A stretch of 64,000 nucleotides of DNA from Candidatus Defluviilinea proxima (GCA_016721115.1 JADKIW010000001.1:2929501-2993500); one strand, 5' to 3'. Positions 9,426 to 19,087 are shown, numbered from the stretch's first letter. The notes: a model not told the origin generated them from the letters alone. Numbers and translations: made by a program.

Positions 9426-12400
9426 GTGGAGTGGGGACAATTAGTTCAATTGACATCGCAGGAACTCGACCAGGGTATGAGTGGCAGTCCGGTTGTGGAT
9501 GAACAGCGACAGGTTGTCATAGGAATGATAGCAAAAGGAAAAAACAAGGGAGGCAAGGATGAAAGTCAACGTAATCTACTAACCACTTTCGCTACCTCGA
9601 TGGAAGTGATTCGTGAAGTTTGCCCCAAAATTTCTTATAGTTTGAATACTGCTGGTGCCCGTGTGGGCGACTGGCCAGTGTCTTTCGACGGTGCAGTACA
9701 GAACTTTTTAGAATATTATCTTGGCACACCAGAAAGATCTTCTCCTTTTGGAGGTCGAGATGCTGATCTATATGAACTAAATGCATGGTTATTGCATTCA
9801 GACTCACCGCCATATGCCTTGTTAGTTGCGCCAGCTGGGCGCGGGAAATCAGCTTTGCTAGCCCATTGGATAACTGAACTTAAGAGAGATCCTGTTGCGC
9901 CGTTTGTGTTGTATTTTCCGATTAGTGCTCGCTTCAATACCAATCGTGAAAGCGTAGTATTCTCTGCTTTATATACTTTTCTTGCCCGGTTCCATGAAGA
10001 ACCTATTATCCATGCAAGTGAAACCCAGGAATACCGTAGATTGGTCGTAGATTATTTGCGTCGACCTACGCCAAAGGGTCGCCCTATACTGGTCGTATTA
10101 GATGGGTTGGATGAAGCGGCTGATTGGAAAATTAGTGCGGAGATTTTTCCAACTGAGCCACCGCCACATTTGCGAGTGCTTGTCGCCGCTCGCGAATTGG
10201 CAGGCAACGTTGATTGGCTGCTTCAATTGGGATGGGAACGAGCAGGAAAAACAAAGATATTTCACCTGGCCAAGCTAGATCAAGATGCAGTACGCGATGT
10301 ATTGCTCAAGAGAGGTATTTCACTCGATCAGAAGAAAATAAGATTTGATGTTGCAGCCAAGTTATACGAACTGAGCAGTGGCGACCCGTTATTGTTGGGG
10401 TTATACATCGATTCACTCTGGCCCCGCAAAATGGTGCCAGGTGAGATTAGCTTGAATGATTTATTGCTGACTAAACCTGGCATTACGCCCTATTTTGACC
10501 TATGGTTTCGGCAGCAAGATGCCATATGGCATAGCACTCAGGCACAAGTGGATCGAAGTTCCATAGATGTTATTTTTGGCATATGCTCCACAGCATTTGG
10601 TCCACTAACCAAGGCAGACCTGGTGTCTCTGTTGCCGGATGTCACCTGGACAAGTGGTAAATTAGAACGAACAATAAACACAGTAAGTCGTTTTGTATTA
10701 GGCGATGGAACCGAAGAGAGAGGTTATATCTTCAGTCATCCATTCTTGAAAGAATATTTTCTCAACAAGTTATCTCACAAAGAACGCACTGAATGGGAAA
10801 ATAGATTCCTTTCTTATGGACGTGAAACTCTATCCCGATTACAAGACACAAGCCAAATTGGTCAATCTATTTCTAGATACATAGTAAAGTACTTTAGTGC
10901 TCATCTCCTTGCTCAAGATAAGATTCCTGCATCCGATTTCTATTCATTAATCTCTGAAAGTTGGCTATATGCCTGGCAGCTTGTCGATGGAACAGTGGAT
11001 GGTTTTTTGGATGATGTTTTTCGGGCATGGGTGATCGCTGATGGTGAAGGCCCAGCGGCTATTGATAAAGTTATTAGATCAGCATTATGTTTTTCCAGCA
11101 CGATCTCCTTAAGTTCAAATGTGCCTAATGAGCTGATCGTTACCTGCTTAAAACTGGGTGTAATTAGTAACTCAGAAGCCATATCAATTGCAGGACACAA
11201 ATCTGATTTAGGTGAAAGAGCTATTTGTTTAGCGTTAATCAGTGACTATTTGCCGGCCGAAGATAAGAAAGCAATTCTGACTATTGCGCTTGAAAACATT
11301 ACGATTGTTGAAAACAACCACAGAAATATTGATCGCCACTTAGAAGAAATAGTGGAGCATATCCCACCTGAATTCCAAGAACTATTGGTTCAATGCTTAT
11401 TCTTGGCCCGAAAAATCGGATATTTGAGATTTCGAGTTCGCACGTTATGCTCATTATCAGAAAAAATTCCACAACAGACCATCGAGATCCTAACAGAAGC
11501 TATCACCGTTACGCTTGCCATTGAAGATGAACGAGATAGAGCTCTAGCCTTAGAAATACCAGCAAGAAAAATACCAATCACCGCACCTGAATTAATAGAC
11601 ATTATTCTAAATTCTTTAAAGTCAATTCAGAATGAAGATGATCGCGACGGGATACTATTGGCAATCGTCCAAGTATCATCGCAAAATTCACATGACTTGA
11701 TCAGCAGGGTGTTGGACGAAATTAGTTTATTTGAAGAGGCATCTTCATACGACTATGGGAACATCATACGTTCTATAGCGGACCGTTTATCAGAGGAAGA
11801 TCAAAGCGTTTGGGAGAGACTTATCCTGATATCGCAGCGTTCAGATGATTTCACGTACATACTTAATCATATGCCTCGCCAATTCAGTAGTTTATGGTTA
11901 AGTGCATTGGTAATCATTCGTAGTATGCAGGACAATTACGAAATTATTAGAGCAATGAAAATTGTTACTCCTAATTTACCCGCTGACGACCGCAATTTAT
12001 GGCTTGACCTGCTGTCAAGTACATTATTGATCGAGGATGAAACTGACAGATTACAACTATTCAAGACCCTAGTCAAAAGCTTACCTATCAGCATGCGAGA
12101 ACTATGGGTTAGTGCGCTAAACACTGTAGAACAATTTACAGATTCATGGTCGTACGCTGGTGCCTTAATTGCATTAATAGAATATTTACCGTCAGAATTT
12201 CACGACCTGTGGGGTAAATTATTGGATTTGGGATATTCATTTACTACACAAACTTATAGTCATCGCGTTTTCGTTGCAATCGCCGAATATTTGCCTCTGA
12301 CAGAGTCGAACTTCTTAACAAACTTATTAAATATTATCGGTACACGCGAAGATAAAGCTCTTCTTTTGGCAACTGTAGCAAATCGTTTCCCATCTAAGGA

Positions 12401-14816
12401 GAAGAAGGCTCAAACAATCTCTGAAGCCTTACAAGTTGCTCATTCAATAGAATCAGAATTATCAAGAGTTTCTGAATTAAGTTCACTCTTGGAATATTTG
12501 CCATTAATCGAACAGCGAAGTGTATTGGCAGAGACGATGCCTATTATTTGCGACACTAGCGAGGCATATTGGGTGTATGTGTTGTTAGAAAGAATCTTGA
12601 AGTTCTTACCTGTAGACATGTCGGACGAATGGAATATGGCGGTAGTCGCTGTAGGCAATATGAACGATGAGAGGTATCGTGTTCTCTCTCTTCTAGAACT
12701 AATAAAATATCTACCATCCCAAAGAGAAGATCTTTTCTTCCAGGTTGTTACTCTGGTAAAGGGCATGAATGACCTACAGGATCGGGGTACAGCCCTTTGC
12801 AAGTTAATTGAAAAATTACCGACACATTCACATTCCTTGCACAAAAATATTCTTGCCATAGTAAATTCTATGGATGATGGGAAAATCGGTCTTGATGTTA
12901 TTTGTGTTTTAGCGAGCCATGTCTCCGGCGAAGATAGGGAGGTGTGGTATCAGTTAGTAACTGCTGTGGAAAAATTGATTGCAGAGAAAACGGTTAATAG
13001 CTGGTATTATGTCGACACCTTGGATACGGTTGCTAAATACCTGCCTGCGGCCTGGCCAGAATTGTGGATGAAAATTTTGGGACTGGCAAGCCAGTTGGCT
13101 ACTTCAGATCGCAGCAGATTCCTCTCAAATGTTGTAGAAAAACTGCCTGGTGCTCCAGATCTTTTATGGGCACAAATCCTTGATTTAGCTTACGAGATTG
13201 AGTATCCGCGTGATAGGTCCCTGGTTCTTCATGCAATTGCACAACATTTACCATCCAATCTGAATTATCTGTATCACAACGCACTTGCAAGAAGCTATGA
13301 AATTAATGATACAGATTTTCGTACCCAGACGCTGCTGACGTTTGCAAACTATCTCTCAAAAGAAAGCGCACATTTAGTGATGGCAGAGTTGCTAGCGTCC
13401 GTAAACTTAATAAGGGACGAAAAAACTCATCTCGCAGTCATACAATCTGCCGCAAAGAATTTATCAATTGACTATCCAAGATATTCTTATGAGGATTTGT
13501 TACTATCTGCCAGACTACTAAATAACGAAATTTATCGGGTTGATGCATTAATGGCAATAGTTCCTTATCTTCCTGAGCGCGTGAGCCATCCTCTTCTCAA
13601 AGAATCTTTGGAGTATTCAAGAACTATAAAGTACGAAGATAGCAAGGTCAAGGCTATGCTGGCTATCTTGTTGCACTTTTCAGGCGACGAACAGAAAAAC
13701 ATATTGCTTGAGGCTATAAGAATCGCGCGAACCGAGCAATATCCCAATATAAAGATATTGCTTCTCATAAAAGTAGTTGAAACTTGGAAAGCAATCCCCC
13801 GCCCATTTTGGAATATATCTGTTAAACGAGCACTAAAAGTATTAAGCAATAAAGACGGAATGCCAAGCCGTCGAAGCCTATTGATAGAGGCAATCACTAG
13901 CCTCCAGAGCATTGAGAATGATACATCGTTCAATATTACATTACGAGATCTATGTCTATGTTTGCGTTCTGTAGCACCTGATCTCCTCCAAACCGCATTA
14001 AGAGACATACAAAAAACTGATTCAAAAAAGCGACGAGCTTATGGTCTTGCTATCGTTGCTGATTACTTGCCAGTTGATCAACAGTTAGCTGTACTAACTG
14101 AAGCCTTAACTATTGCACAAACCATTGAAGACAATACTGCACGAGTCTATGTCTTGCGTACTATTGCATCTAGCCTTCCAATTTCTCAAAGACATACGGT
14201 CTTGGTTGAGGCCCTCGATTTGGCAAAAAATATTCAAGATGATAGTATGAGAGCTTCCGCATTGCAGACTGTTATACGGCAAGCGTCCCCAGAAGACCAT
14301 GAGCTATTTCTGATGGGGCTGAGTATAGCTAGAAGCATAGAACCAAAATATTATCGCGTCGCGGCTTTGGCCACTGTTGCCAAGAATCTGCTTTTGGATC
14401 AACGAATCAACATCTTGGATGAATCCCTGTTCATTTCCCAATCTATTCAAGATGAGTGGGAGAGATGTCAGTCCATTTTGAAAGTGGCAGAAGCGTTGCC
14501 TGCTAGTGCAACAGAGTTGCAACAAGAAGTATTGAGAGCTGTATATAGTTTTGATTTGAATCATGAGTATGAGATGGATAAAGTCATCGACATTCTCGAA
14601 GCACTGGTTCCGCATTGGATAGAAATGTTTGAAGGCGACACCAAAGTAGCTTCAAATGCCATTTCTACAGTGTTGAAAACATTTTCTAAGAAAAAGCGTT
14701 CGACTTTGCTGAAAATTTTGGCGGTCTTTGCGCCGGTTATTTATAAGATAGGAGGAGAAAAGACGGTCTTGGCATCGGCTCAATCTATTCTGGATACATC
14801 TCGATGGTGGGTATAA
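9426..14816 (+). CDS. STAND NTPase with C-terminal helical repeats, carrying the protease Ser motif (3' part of the split gene)
   Basis: The product (1796 residues if started at GTG 9426) begins inside the protease fold: GMSGSP carries the catalytic Ser (codon 9480-9482). A STAND/NACHT-like ATPase follows, with FGGRDADL, P-loop GRGKS at about residue 140, Walker B VLDGLDEA and a downstream VLVAAREL strand. From about 11,230 to 14,600 run roughly 30 degenerate helical repeats of about 36 residues, each with a LPxE-like turn and an xAxxIxDxxxR helix. This is a TPR/HEAT-type superhelix that probably senses the trigger. Read through the TGA, the gene would encode about 1920 residues: trypsin, NTPase, repeats. 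GTG 9426 has no convincing ribosome site, so it is probably not a natural start. By analogy with protease-STAND conflict proteins, ligand binding would switch on proteolysis. Confidence 0.75.
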   Translation: MEWGQLVQLTSQELDQGMSGSPVVDEQRQVVIGMIAKGKNKGGKDESQRNLLTTFATSMEVIREVCPKISYSLNTAGARVGDWPVSFDGAVQNFLEYYLGTPERSSPFGGRDADLYELNAWLLHSDSPPYALLVAPAGRGKSALLAHWITELKRDPVAPFVLYFPISARFNTNRESVVFSALYTFLARFHEEPIIHASETQEYRRLVVDYLRRPTPKGRPILVVLDGLDEAADWKISAEIFPTEPPPHLRVLVAARELAGNVDWLLQLGWERAGKTKIFHLAKLDQDAVRDVLLKRGISLDQKKIRFDVAAKLYELSSGDPLLLGLYIDSLWPRKMVPGEISLNDLLLTKPGITPYFDLWFRQQDAIWHSTQAQVDRSSIDVIFGICSTAFGPLTKADLVSLLPDVTWTSGKLERTINTVSRFVLGDGTEERGYIFSHPFLKEYFLNKLSHKERTEWENRFLSYGRETLSRLQDTSQIGQSISRYIVKYFSAHLLAQDKIPASDFYSLISESWLYAWQLVDGTVDGFLDDVFRAWVIADGEGPAAIDKVIRSALCFSSTISLSSNVPNELIVTCLKLGVISNSEAISIAGHKSDLGERAICLALISDYLPAEDKKAILTIALENITIVENNHRNIDRHLEEIVEHIPPEFQELLVQCLFLARKIGYLRFRVRTLCSLSEKIPQQTIEILTEAITVTLAIEDERDRALALEIPARKIPITAPELIDIILNSLKSIQNEDDRDGILLAIVQVSSQNSHDLISRVLDEISLFEEASSYDYGNIIRSIADRLSEEDQSVWERLILISQRSDDFTYILNHMPRQFSSLWLSALVIIRSMQDNYEIIRAMKIVTPNLPADDRNLWLDLLSSTLLIEDETDRLQLFKTLVKSLPISMRELWVSALNTVEQFTDSWSYAGALIALIEYLPSEFHDLWGKLLDLGYSFTTQTYSHRVFVAIAEYLPLTESNFLTNLLNIIGTREDKALLLATVANRFPSKEKKAQTISEALQVAHSIESELSRVSELSSLLEYLPLIEQRSVLAETMPIICDTSEAYWVYVLLERILKFLPVDMSDEWNMAVVAVGNMNDERYRVLSLLELIKYLPSQREDLFFQVVTLVKGMNDLQDRGTALCKLIEKLPTHSHSLHKNILAIVNSMDDGKIGLDVICVLASHVSGEDREVWYQLVTAVEKLIAEKTVNSWYYVDTLDTVAKYLPAAWPELWMKILGLASQLATSDRSRFLSNVVEKLPGAPDLLWAQILDLAYEIEYPRDRSLVLHAIAQHLPSNLNYLYHNALARSYEINDTDFRTQTLLTFANYLSKESAHLVMAELLASVNLIRDEKTHLAVIQSAAKNLSIDYPRYSYEDLLLSARLLNNEIYRVDALMAIVPYLPERVSHPLLKESLEYSRTIKYEDSKVKAMLAILLHFSGDEQKNILLEAIRIARTEQYPNIKILLLIKVVETWKAIPRPFWNISVKRALKVLSNKDGMPSRRSLLIEAITSLQSIENDTSFNITLRDLCLCLRSVAPDLLQTALRDIQKTDSKKRRAYGLAIVADYLPVDQQLAVLTEALTIAQTIEDNTARVYVLRTIASSLPISQRHTVLVEALDLAKNIQDDSMRASALQTVIRQASPEDHELFLMGLSIARSIEPKYYRVAALATVAKNLLLDQRINILDESLFISQSIQDEWERCQSILKVAEALPASATELQQEVLRAVYSFDLNHEYEMDKVIDILEALVPHWIEMFEGDTKVASNAISTVLKTFSKKKRSTLLKILAVFAPVIYKIGGEKTVLASAQSILDTSRWWV

Positions 14817-15038
14817 AAGACTTTAAGTTACTAAGTATGCAAGCATATGAATAAAGCTACATATAAAGTATGTGACCGTTTTGATTTGTGTAATACTTGT
14901 ACTTTGTATTATTTCCTGAGACATATTTTATCGTCTTCTGGGCGCATTTCCATTCTTTGCCAAGCATGATACGTAACCAAAGCTGTCGCGCAATGCCTAT
15001 TATTCCCCTTAGCTACTGGTGAGGCGATTTGCTTTTCA

Positions 15039-16076
15039 TTACTTAAGTCTACCTAAGAACCCATGAGCTGCTATTCGTATTTCTTCAATGGGTTCTTGCA
15101 AATCTTTAATTTGTTCCTCGGAAAATCTATGCCAAGGGAGGTTCAGCAAAACATTGCACAGATAAGGCTCTTTCATTTTATTCGTCCACATATTCTCGAT
15201 AATTGAAAGAAGAATCCATGACCAAAGGAGCCATGAACCAGGATTGGGTTCGGGATCAGTTCGTACTTTATTTTCTAGCGCTTTAGCGGCTTCTATCGCT
15301 GCTGTTTTAACGGCATTTTTTTTGTTTTGGACACGACCAACATCTACTCCAACTGTTAGCAGGGTAAAAATTGATCCAGCACCTCCGCCTACGTCAGGGG
15401 CTATAAAGCCTTTATGTTGTACGAGTTTGTCAAGTTCAATGAAGTACCACGACAGCTTTGCAAAGATATTCGTTGGGTTTATTTTGAGTTCTGCTCTTGC
15501 CCAAGTCTCAGCATTTTTGCAATCATTCATGTGAGTTAAAACAAGAGCCATTAAACCCGCAATGCCTTTTTGCGCTTCGATATCTTTACCCGCTTCAGCG
15601 TATGCCATTGTGAGATAACCATGCGACTTAGAAAGTAGCCCTGAACTTTTATTCTTATCAGATTCCGACATAGAGTCTATAAAGCATTGCCAGCCCTTTT
15701 CATAGTATTGGTCTGATTTAGATTGTGTAGAATCAATGGGCGGGGTAGAAGAGTTTCGGTTTGGGACAAAGCTTTTTTCTTTACCACACTTAAGACATAA
15801 TAGTGTCCTAACGTTAAAATTTCCACAGTTTTTACATTTCCACCCGGTGTCAGCTAACACGCCATCTTTTGTTCCTTCATAATTTACATGAGGCTGCGGT
15901 AGTGGGCGTGTGCTATCTATTTCACTATATTGGTAATCAAATTCATATCGACAAGTCGGACAGACTATGTGAAGTTTTTGATTGCGTCGAGGAATGCGCA
16001 ATTTTCGATGACAATTTTCGCAATCGATTATTATTCTTGCTTCTTCATAATTTTGAGAGGTTGGGTTATTGTTCAT
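15039..16076 (-). CDS. Double zinc-ribbon protein with helical C-terminus, unknown function
   Basis: About 345 residues from ATG 16076; a TTG at 16145 would add 23, but no ribosome site supports it. Near the N-terminus is a ribbon with CENC and CPTC knuckles, as in response-regulator or MJ0042-type zinc ribbons. Around residue 80 follows a RanBP2-like finger (WKCKNCG ... CLKCG). The rest is helical, TPR-like, with a hydrophobic patch near a glycine-rich turn. It stands last on the minus strand after the FtsK/WXG100 operon, about 210 bases beyond the nearest member, so it may be a separate unit. Nothing in the sequence gives a reaction; nucleic-acid or protein binding is the reasonable guess. 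Confidence 0.6.
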   Translation of the reverse strand: MNNNPTSQNYEEARIIIDCENCHRKLRIPRRNQKLHIVCPTCRYEFDYQYSEIDSTRPLPQPHVNYEGTKDGVLADTGWKCKNCGNFNVRTLLCLKCGKEKSFVPNRNSSTPPIDSTQSKSDQYYEKGWQCFIDSMSESDKNKSSGLLSKSHGYLTMAYAEAGKDIEAQKGIAGLMALVLTHMNDCKNAETWARAELKINPTNIFAKLSWYFIELDKLVQHKGFIAPDVGGGAGSIFTLLTVGVDVGRVQNKKNAVKTAAIEAAKALENKVRTDPEPNPGSWLLWSWILLSIIENMWTNKMKEPYLCNVLLNLPWHRFSEEQIKDLQEPIEEIRIAAHGFLGRLK

Positions 16077-16288
16077 GGCATCTCTTTTTACTAAGAGTCT
16101 ATAGCTGGCAATTGAATTTGCAGTTCGTCCTTGTTCAAAGTTCAATATAGGTCCAAACTAAGGGGTAACCCGAACATAGACAGTATGCTTCCTGATTTTG
16201 GTGATGACACAGAAACCCTCTTGGGTATGTATGGATAGAAAAGTGCTAAATCACTTCGCTATCTCCAGCTAAGAGTTCCGAATAACAC

Positions 16289-16696
16289 TTAATTTTGAAA
16301 ACTACTAATTATCGCATTTATGATGGCAGATCCTGCACAAACGGCAATCGCTAGAATGATAACTATCCCTATTCCAATGAGTATCGCTCTAGTAGTTCGT
16401 TGACTTTGAATTTTTTTTATCTCGGCTTGATAAACTTTGATGCTTTCTTGAGCTTGAGAAATTTTGGCCATTTCTGTCTGAAAGTTTTGATAGGCTGCGG
16501 CGATTTCGGCTGGCGGTGTCTTCTCGTTAGTTAATTCCGTGGGAAGCTGCGCGAAATTATCTATGACCACCTGTGAAGAACGTTTTTCCATCTCCTGAAC
16601 ATGATCTTGTGCTACGTCAAATTCTTGCCATGTTTTATCCCGCTCTTCGAGAATCTGGCGGATATCAGAGGGAATTACGAATCCTGTGTTTGACAT
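16289..16696 (-). CDS. Coiled-coil protein with C-terminal membrane anchor
   Basis: A 135-residue protein: residues about 12-95 are helical and charged with heptad-like spacing, then a single hydrophobic segment (about 103-130) near the very C-terminus. This is a tail-anchor arrangement with the coiled coil in the cytoplasm. The ATG at 16696 is preceded by AAAGGA. It follows the WxDE-helical gene by 125 bases on the same strand. It is the only clear membrane protein in the FtsK/WXG100 cluster, so it could tether the soluble ATPase or the coiled-coil partners to the membrane. No family recognised. Confidence 0.6.
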   Translation of the reverse strand: MSNTGFVIPSDIRQILEERDKTWQEFDVAQDHVQEMEKRSSQVVIDNFAQLPTELTNEKTPPAEIAAAYQNFQTEMAKISQAQESIKVYQAEIKKIQSQRTTRAILIGIGIVIILAIAVCAGSAIINAIISSFQN

Positions 16697-16821
16697 TGTT
16701 GATTATCCTTTCTCTATATTGCCTAGAGATAAACCTTCTGGCGAAAGTGATACGCTTTGAAGTGTGTTTCTACATTTTGTGGTTTTTAGGCACTCTACCT
16801 AAGAAGGTGAATAGTCACATT

Positions 16822-17220
16822 TCACCCCGTGCCTACCACATTCGCCTGATCTAATAGACTTTGAACCGCAGGAAACGTTGCCCGGGCTTCAGAATGGTAA
16901 TGCTCAAATGTGTTAACGTAACCATGTGAGGTTTTCATTTCCTGATCTGTAGATTTCAGTCTCTCAGATACTACCTCGGCATGCTCTTCGACTTGGCGTG
17001 AGTAATTTTGGGCGGACTCTAATTTCGCTTGCGACTGATCTAAAGTAGCCATCTGTTGGTTAAGCCCTGCCAACATATGCTGATCCTCAATTTCGTGAGG
17101 ATCAAGATATCGACTCGTGAGTTCACGCGTAGCTTCATCATCCCATACTCCACGAATATCTTTTCGCAATTCCTGTAGGACACGCGAGCCTTGAGTCATT
17201 GACCAAAGTAAATCTTCCAT
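16822..17220 (-). CDS. WXG100-like helical protein with WxDE motif
   Basis: A 132-residue, almost entirely helical protein. Residues about 25-45 carry a W-D-D-E...R-E-L...Y-L-D-P helix whose spacing matches the W-Q-D-E...K-H-Y...W-G-P-F helix of the protein encoded at 18815-19087. The C-terminal ~80 residues are a second long helix of coiled-coil character. Helical hairpins with a conserved Trp turn are the hallmark of WXG100/ESX substrates, but this match is by motif spacing only. ATG 17220 has GGAGAG upstream and the gene follows the long coiled-coil gene by 19 bases, clearly the same operon. Confidence 0.55.
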   Translation of the reverse strand: MEDLLWSMTQGSRVLQELRKDIRGVWDDEATRELTSRYLDPHEIEDQHMLAGLNQQMATLDQSQAKLESAQNYSRQVEEHAEVVSERLKSTDQEMKTSHGYVNTFEHYHSEARATFPAVQSLLDQANVVGTG

Positions 17221-17239
17221 GTCTGCTCTCCATCAACTC

Positions 17240-18538
17240 CTATGATTTTGAGCGCCGGTAATTAATTGCTTTCAGGGTGGCTAATATAGCATCCTGCAGG
17301 TTCTCGGCCTCCTGGGAATCCCTGAGAGCATCCCTAAAACGTTCGCCTTCAATTAGCTGTTGTATCCACGAACTATCTTCCTGTAAGGTGCTTGTCCGAA
17401 GGTCGGAAACAGGCCGCTTTAACTTCTCTAAATCATCAAGGGTTATTTCCTTTCCTCCCTCAATTTTCTTCAAGATATCCTGTTTTTCTGCCCAAGTAAT
17501 GCCTGTGGAATTGGCTGGGGATTGGCTTACTGATCCGGTCATTCCATAGTTTGAACCTGTTGCTACTTCGGACGGTCTATTTAGCTCATACAATTGCTGA
17601 GAACGGTGTTCTAGTTCTTTTTGAACCGAAGCTGAATATATTTGCGCAGAATCTTCGGCGCTGTCAGCCATTCGTAAATGATAAGCAGCTTCATCAGTGA
17701 GAGCCTGAGCAGCTTGGGTGTCCGTCATCATGCTTTCAGCAGATTCAACTTCAGAGGTCACCTCACTTTGAGCAACTTGCACTAACCTTTTGGCGGCTTG
17801 GACAGATTCCAAGCTTCGCTCAGCTGAGTTTAATGCCTCTATTGAGCTTGATTCACCCTCTTGCGCCAAGTTCACCGCTTGTTCCGACAAGGAAACTGCT
17901 TTTTCGCAACAGGCTACACGTGCCTTGGCTTGAGCTACCTCTTCTTTAGCAGCAGTAACCTCAACTTCAGCAGCTCTAACCCAGTTCCTGGCATATGCAA
18001 CTTCGCCTCGTGCCCTACTGACTGCGGCCTCCTCACTGCTACAATTATTTCGATCCTTATCGTTTCTGCAATTGTAAAGGCGTGACTCTGCGCTACTTAA
18101 ACTCCATTCGGCACTTCTCAAAGCACTAAGAGCACGTTCGTATTCCGTAATCGCGGCGGCTAATCTGGCATTAGCACGTGCTAGCCATGCCAACGCTTTT
18201 TCCAATTCCCCTTGCCACAATTGGAGCGTAGAGTGTGCTTCTCGTAAAACTCTTTGTGCTTCCGTCAAAGTTTGGTGAGCAGTATTCTTGGCAACAACAC
18301 ATTTTTCCAGAAGGGAAGCTACGGACGAAACTACATTTTGAACATGGTCTTGATCATCTTTTGCCCGATCCAGCAAAATGGCGGCATTGTGCAGCGCACG
18401 GTCAACAGCCTCTTTTGCGTGTCGTTGAAATTCTGTAGCCGATGTCAGTGTGTCACTTGCGATTGAAGACCAGCGTGCAATTTCTTCTTGTAAGTCATCA
18501 AGCGCCTGTGCCACAATTCGTGGGTTATAGCTACTCAT
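17240..18538 (-). CDS. Long alanine- and glutamate-rich coiled-coil protein
   Basis: A 432-residue protein. Residues about 10-310 are one long coiled coil, Ala/Glu/Arg-rich with few breaks; a small cysteine-bearing loop interrupts it near residues 155-170. A low-complexity linker and a short helical tail follow. There is no signal peptide, membrane segment or catalytic motif. Its ATG overlaps the stop of the WXG100-like gene before it (ATGA at 18535-18538), so the two are translationally coupled. In type VII loci long helical proteins can be substrates or chaperones; here a structural role beside the FtsK ATPase is as likely. Confidence 0.6.
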   Translation of the reverse strand: MSSYNPRIVAQALDDLQEEIARWSSIASDTLTSATEFQRHAKEAVDRALHNAAILLDRAKDDQDHVQNVVSSVASLLEKCVVAKNTAHQTLTEAQRVLREAHSTLQLWQGELEKALAWLARANARLAAAITEYERALSALRSAEWSLSSAESRLYNCRNDKDRNNCSSEEAAVSRARGEVAYARNWVRAAEVEVTAAKEEVAQAKARVACCEKAVSLSEQAVNLAQEGESSSIEALNSAERSLESVQAAKRLVQVAQSEVTSEVESAESMMTDTQAAQALTDEAAYHLRMADSAEDSAQIYSASVQKELEHRSQQLYELNRPSEVATGSNYGMTGSVSQSPANSTGITWAEKQDILKKIEGGKEITLDDLEKLKRPVSDLRTSTLQEDSSWIQQLIEGERFRDALRDSQEAENLQDAILATLKAINYRRSKS

Positions 18539-18822
18539 CCGATCAAGCCACCCTCCGAGCGGTTTGCTTCTCGCAAGTGCTCAATTCGTTCGTTAAGCAC
18601 CATACTGATTTTTTGGGTTTGTTCAATATATTCCTGGAAGCGTTGTGTCGTGCGAATCCAGCCCTCACGGAATTGATCGGCAGCTTCGCCTTCGTAAACA
18701 GCACTGAAATTCCGCCAAGTATTGTCAAGTTGTTGAAATTCAGCAGTCAACTTGGATAAGTGCATTCCCAAAACGCGGTGGTATTCTTCTAAGCCAGACA
18801 GCAAAACGCGAGTATCAGCCAC
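18535..18822 (-). CDS. WXG100-family-like protein
   Basis: A helical-hairpin protein of about 95 residues from GTG 18822, which has GGGGAGG about ten bases upstream; an ATG at 18846 would give 103 residues but has no ribosome site. The centre shows a WxG-like turn: LDNTW, then VYEGEAADQF, matching the W...G.AA..F pattern of WXG100/ESAT-6 proteins in place and length. WXG100 proteins form dimers recognised by EccC-type FtsK ATPases, one of which is encoded just upstream in the same operon. The start overlaps the end of the preceding gene, and its stop overlaps the coiled-coil gene. Confidence 0.6.
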   Translation of the reverse strand: MADTRVLLSGLEEYHRVLGMHLSKLTAEFQQLDNTWRNFSAVYEGEAADQFREGWIRTTQRFQEYIEQTQKISMVLNERIEHLREANRSEGGLIG

Positions 18823-19087
18823 CTTGTAAGTACCTCCCCAACGCATGGAGCTTGATGGTCAAGAATTCCACAAATCCGGGACCCTCAGAAGCAACGTAGT
18901 GTTTCATTGTTTCTTGAAACGGTCCCCAAACAGAGTCGTAGTGCTTACGCATTTCATCTTGCCAATGTGGTGAAACGTTGTCATGTTGTGCTTGAAGTTC
19001 ACTGAGGGAAGCACTTAAATTCTCATTGAAGCCAATCAACGCTCGTTGAAAATTTTGCATCTGTGCGTATTGTTCATCCATACTCAT
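18815..19087 (-). CDS. WXG100-like helical protein with WxDE motif
   Basis: A 90-residue protein, two predicted helices around a turn with HWQDE, followed by HYDSVW and GPF. Size and the central Trp turn fit the WXG100 fold, though the classic WxG is replaced by WxDE. The ATG at 19087 overlaps the FtsK stop by four bases (ATGA), so it is coupled to the ATPase gene and directly precedes the second WXG100-like gene. Two small WXG100-like genes in tandem behind an EccC-like ATPase suggest a heterodimer handled by that ATPase. Confidence 0.55.
   Translation of the reverse strand: MSMDEQYAQMQNFQRALIGFNENLSASLSELQAQHDNVSPHWQDEMRKHYDSVWGPFQETMKHYVASEGPGFVEFLTIKLHALGRYLQGG

Noticed and set aside
8190..15005. 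Similar short stretches (CAATGCCTGTTAT and CAATGCCTATTAT) on both sides of the trypsin-STAND unit as att repeats
   Set aside because: The match is short and imperfect and extends poorly; it is not better than expected by chance.
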